Positions 4,784-6,337 of a DNA stretch of 6,337 bases are shown in pieces. The stretch's first letter is position 1. Each line of letters opens with the position of its first letter. A program made the position numbers and the translations under genes. Under the pieces are notes generated by a model that searched no databases, had not been told where the DNA came from, and was given only the letters and a program-made list of their open reading frames with translations. Location: the NCBI GenBank assembly GCA_946061495.1, contig CAMGSV010000145.1:1-6337 (forward strand), in the 5' to 3' direction. Origin of the DNA: an uncultured Spirochaetales bacterium. GTDB taxonomy: Bacteria > Spirochaetota > Spirochaetia > Treponematales > Treponemataceae.

Positions 4784-6337
4784 TCCGCCTCCTCCTGCAT
4801 TGCTACCTCACCTTCAGACACCTGTTCCTCCAGCTCCTCCTGACAGGAGGAAAGGGCCTGACACACATAGTTATATTCCAGGGGAATGCTGGAGATTACC
4901 GTATTATAGGCTTGGGAAATGGCAGATGCAATGGCACTGGGCAACAAGGAGTACACCAAACCACCCAGCTGCTTTGGTTCCTTGCTTCCAGGAAGAAGCT
5001 CCACAAAAATATCCCTTACCTCAATTTCCTCCATAAGCACAAGCTCACAGAGGCTTTCCCGTACCGCTGCCTTGATGGCAGAAAGCGCCCTTTCTTTGGA
5101 AAGAATCTCTCCACCCTCAATGGCAATCCATATTCCCCGCAGGATGGTTTTAAAAGTAGAGGGGTCAAGCTCAACCTCCGCGGCGGCAGCACCAGTGGCG
5201 GTGGTAAAGAAGGGTTCCCCGGAGAAGCTCTCCTGATCCCATTGCTTCTTCTGGCTGCTGGTGAGTCCCCGTGATACATGGATGGGCAGGGCCTGCTGGA
5301 ACCGCTTCTTTTGGATTGCAGTACAGCATTTTCTCAGCAGCTGGGTCATGACACCTACATTGCCAAAAAAGCCTGCTGGATGGAGGGGCTCTGAGTCGGG
5401 ATGGAAATTACCGTTGATGTGAATATTAGTCTCCGGCACATCCAATTCCTTGGCAACAATCTTTATCCAGACATCCCGAATAGAGGGAGATGGCGGGTAG
5501 GTGTGGATTGCCACACTGCCGTCCTTTTCCAAAGTAAGCTCCATAGTCAGGTCCGAGGTATATTGGATGGCTCCCATAAAGCCGCTCCCCTCAAAGGCAC
5601 AGGAAAGACCAATGCCACGAACCGGCACCGGACTGGTCAATTTCTTTTCCGGCGCATCTTCCTTTGTCAGGTTGAAGGACCAGTACTTTCTTTGGAAGCT
5701 GCTCTTGTCCACCACTGCCTGGATGACCTTTTCCAGATGGGTAAAGTTGAACGTGAAGGGCTTGGTGGGATGAGCCACATGGTTCAGCAACCGAACCTCG
5801 TGGGGCATTCGTCCCACCCGCCGTGCGATTTCGTACAGATGCGTCTCCAAGGCAAAGAAAATCTGGCTGTCCATCCGCTGCAGGGTCAAGGCGGTAGGAG
5901 GAGTCTGTGACCGCACGGCATAGGCCTCAATCTTGTAGACGGGAGGGTTGTACACCCCAAGAGCGGCCACAACCATCCTGCTGATAAGCTCATTGATGAA
6001 GGGATTGTAGATACCGGTATCCACCACGATGGAGACAATCATGGCAAGAATCTTGCCATTGGGAGCCACTGAACTGCGATAGTTCACCACAGCAGGTGCC
6101 GGCCGATCGTAGTACAGTTCTTGCTCCTCGCGGGTCAGAAGAATACGCACCGGCTTACGACACAGATAGGCAGCCATAGCCACCTGGGCAGACAAAAGGG
6201 CCGAATACCATTGGGAAGTGTTCCGTCCTCCAGCCACCAAGGTCTTTCTGCTCTCCACCTGCTGGGGAGGGATACCCAGTCCGGCAGCAATGGATCGTCG
6301 CACCTGACTGAACCACTGGACAGGTGCATAGAGCACC
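4780..6337 (-). CDS. Molybdopterin-type large subunit of a xanthine dehydrogenase family protein (partial, divergent motifs)
   Basis: At least 518 residues are visible and the N-terminal part lies beyond the right edge. The fold is recognised from YAPVQWFSQVRRSIAAGLGIP (about 3-23), KPVRILLTREEQ (61-72), FFALETHLYEIARRVGRMPHEVRLLN (160-185), AAAAEVELD (383-391) and LPSAIASAI (465-473). In this family the subunit carries Mo-pterin and hydroxylates purines, aldehydes or N-heterocycles. Here the key motifs are changed. GGxFGGK is GGRNTSQW (36-43), and RGxGxPE is LQRMDSQ (152-158). GxKGxGE with the catalytic Glu is PKQLGGL (454-460), giving Gly459. The GQG stretch is SPSIRDVW (283-290). Coding is uninterrupted, so selection for some function is likely. 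The C-terminal 30 residues are Glu-rich. The substrate cannot be predicted, and Mo cofactor binding is doubtful. Confidence 0.88.
   Translation of the reverse strand, partial: VLYAPVQWFSQVRRSIAAGLGIPPQQVESRKTLVAGGRNTSQWYSALLSAQVAMAAYLCRKPVRILLTREEQELYYDRPAPAVVNYRSSVAPNGKILAMIVSIVVDTGIYNPFINELISRMVVAALGVYNPPVYKIEAYAVRSQTPPTALTLQRMDSQIFFALETHLYEIARRVGRMPHEVRLLNHVAHPTKPFTFNFTHLEKVIQAVVDKSSFQRKYWSFNLTKEDAPEKKLTSPVPVRGIGLSCAFEGSGFMGAIQYTSDLTMELTLEKDGSVAIHTYPPSPSIRDVWIKIVAKELDVPETNIHINGNFHPDSEPLHPAGFFGNVGVMTQLLRKCCTAIQKKRFQQALPIHVSRGLTSSQKKQWDQESFSGEPFFTTATGAAAAEVELDPSTFKTILRGIWIAIEGGEILSKERALSAIKAAVRESLCELVLMEEIEVRDIFVELLPGSKEPKQLGGLVYSLLPSAIASAISQAYNTVISSIPLEYNYVCQALSSCQEELEEQVSEGEVAMQEEAE
4788..4796 (-). 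promoter_or_regulatory. Strong ribosome binding site for the Fe-S subunit
   Basis: AGGAGGAGG on the minus strand, four bases from GTG 4783 (seven from its AGGAGG core), decides this non-ATG start. It lies within the last codons of the large subunit and encodes part of its glutamate-rich end. It implies efficient re-initiation after the GTGA overlap. Confidence 0.85.

Noticed and set aside
4500..5036. Plus-strand open frame of 178 residues opposite the Fe-S and large-subunit genes
   Set aside because: It is Pro/Ser-rich, has no motif and lies antisense to all the cysteine motifs of the real gene.
5401..5910. Plus-strand open frame of 169 residues opposite the large subunit
   Set aside because: It has no recognisable domain or SD and is antisense to conserved family sequence.
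1..6337. CRISPR array, tRNA, insertion sequence, attachment site or prophage genes
   Set aside because: No spaced direct repeats, cloverleaf, transposase or terminal repeats were seen on either strand.

Overview
This 6.3-kb window has about 50% GC, with short intergenic gaps, tightly coupled genes and SD-type starts. It most likely comes from a host-associated spirochaete of the Treponema type. That assignment is an inference from three things: the mix of a small clostridial-type ferredoxin, an LysM/M23 envelope peptidase and an exported PEGA-like protein; a xanthine dehydrogenase-family operon; and the style of the signal peptides. No rRNA, tRNA or CRISPR is present.

Layout, left to right. 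(1) Positions 1-411 hold the 3' end of a zinc/manganese ABC-transporter substrate-binding protein gene (ZnuA/AdcA/TroA family). Its reading frame appears to break at about 77-80. (2) An AT-rich promoter region leads into a monocistronic 57-residue 2[4Fe-4S] ferredoxin (510-683), closed by a strong intrinsic terminator (703-741). (3) A three-gene plus-strand envelope operon (754-3209) encodes a four-helix membrane protein of unknown function, a secreted LysM + M23 endopeptidase that starts at TTG inside the preceding gene, and a secreted protein with two PEGA-like repeats. (4) A 145-bp convergent intergenic region (3210-3354) holds a run of hairpins that abut with no spare bases and end in a U-tract. 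It is either an elaborate terminator or a small structured RNA. (5) A minus-strand operon reads in from the right edge: molybdopterin-type large subunit (partial, 4780-6337), then [2Fe-2S] subunit (4241-4783), then FAD subunit (3355-4263). Each junction overlaps.

The most interesting object is the last operon. Overall it is an intact three-subunit molybdenum hydroxylase of the xanthine dehydrogenase/CO dehydrogenase family. All eight Fe-S cysteines and the FAD-binding glycine motifs are kept. However, the large subunit has lost the recognisable cofactor and catalytic motifs (GGxFGGK, RGxG and the catalytic Glu of GxGE), and the small subunit has lost the Gln next to its CGxC cluster that contacts the pterin in characterised enzymes. 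All frames are open, so this looks like a maintained but catalytically changed complex (pseudo-hydroxylase or cofactor-free electron carrier) rather than simple decay. The large subunit ends in a glutamate-rich tail and the Fe-S subunit in an Arg/Lys/Ser/Gly-rich tail, a possible charge-paired contact.
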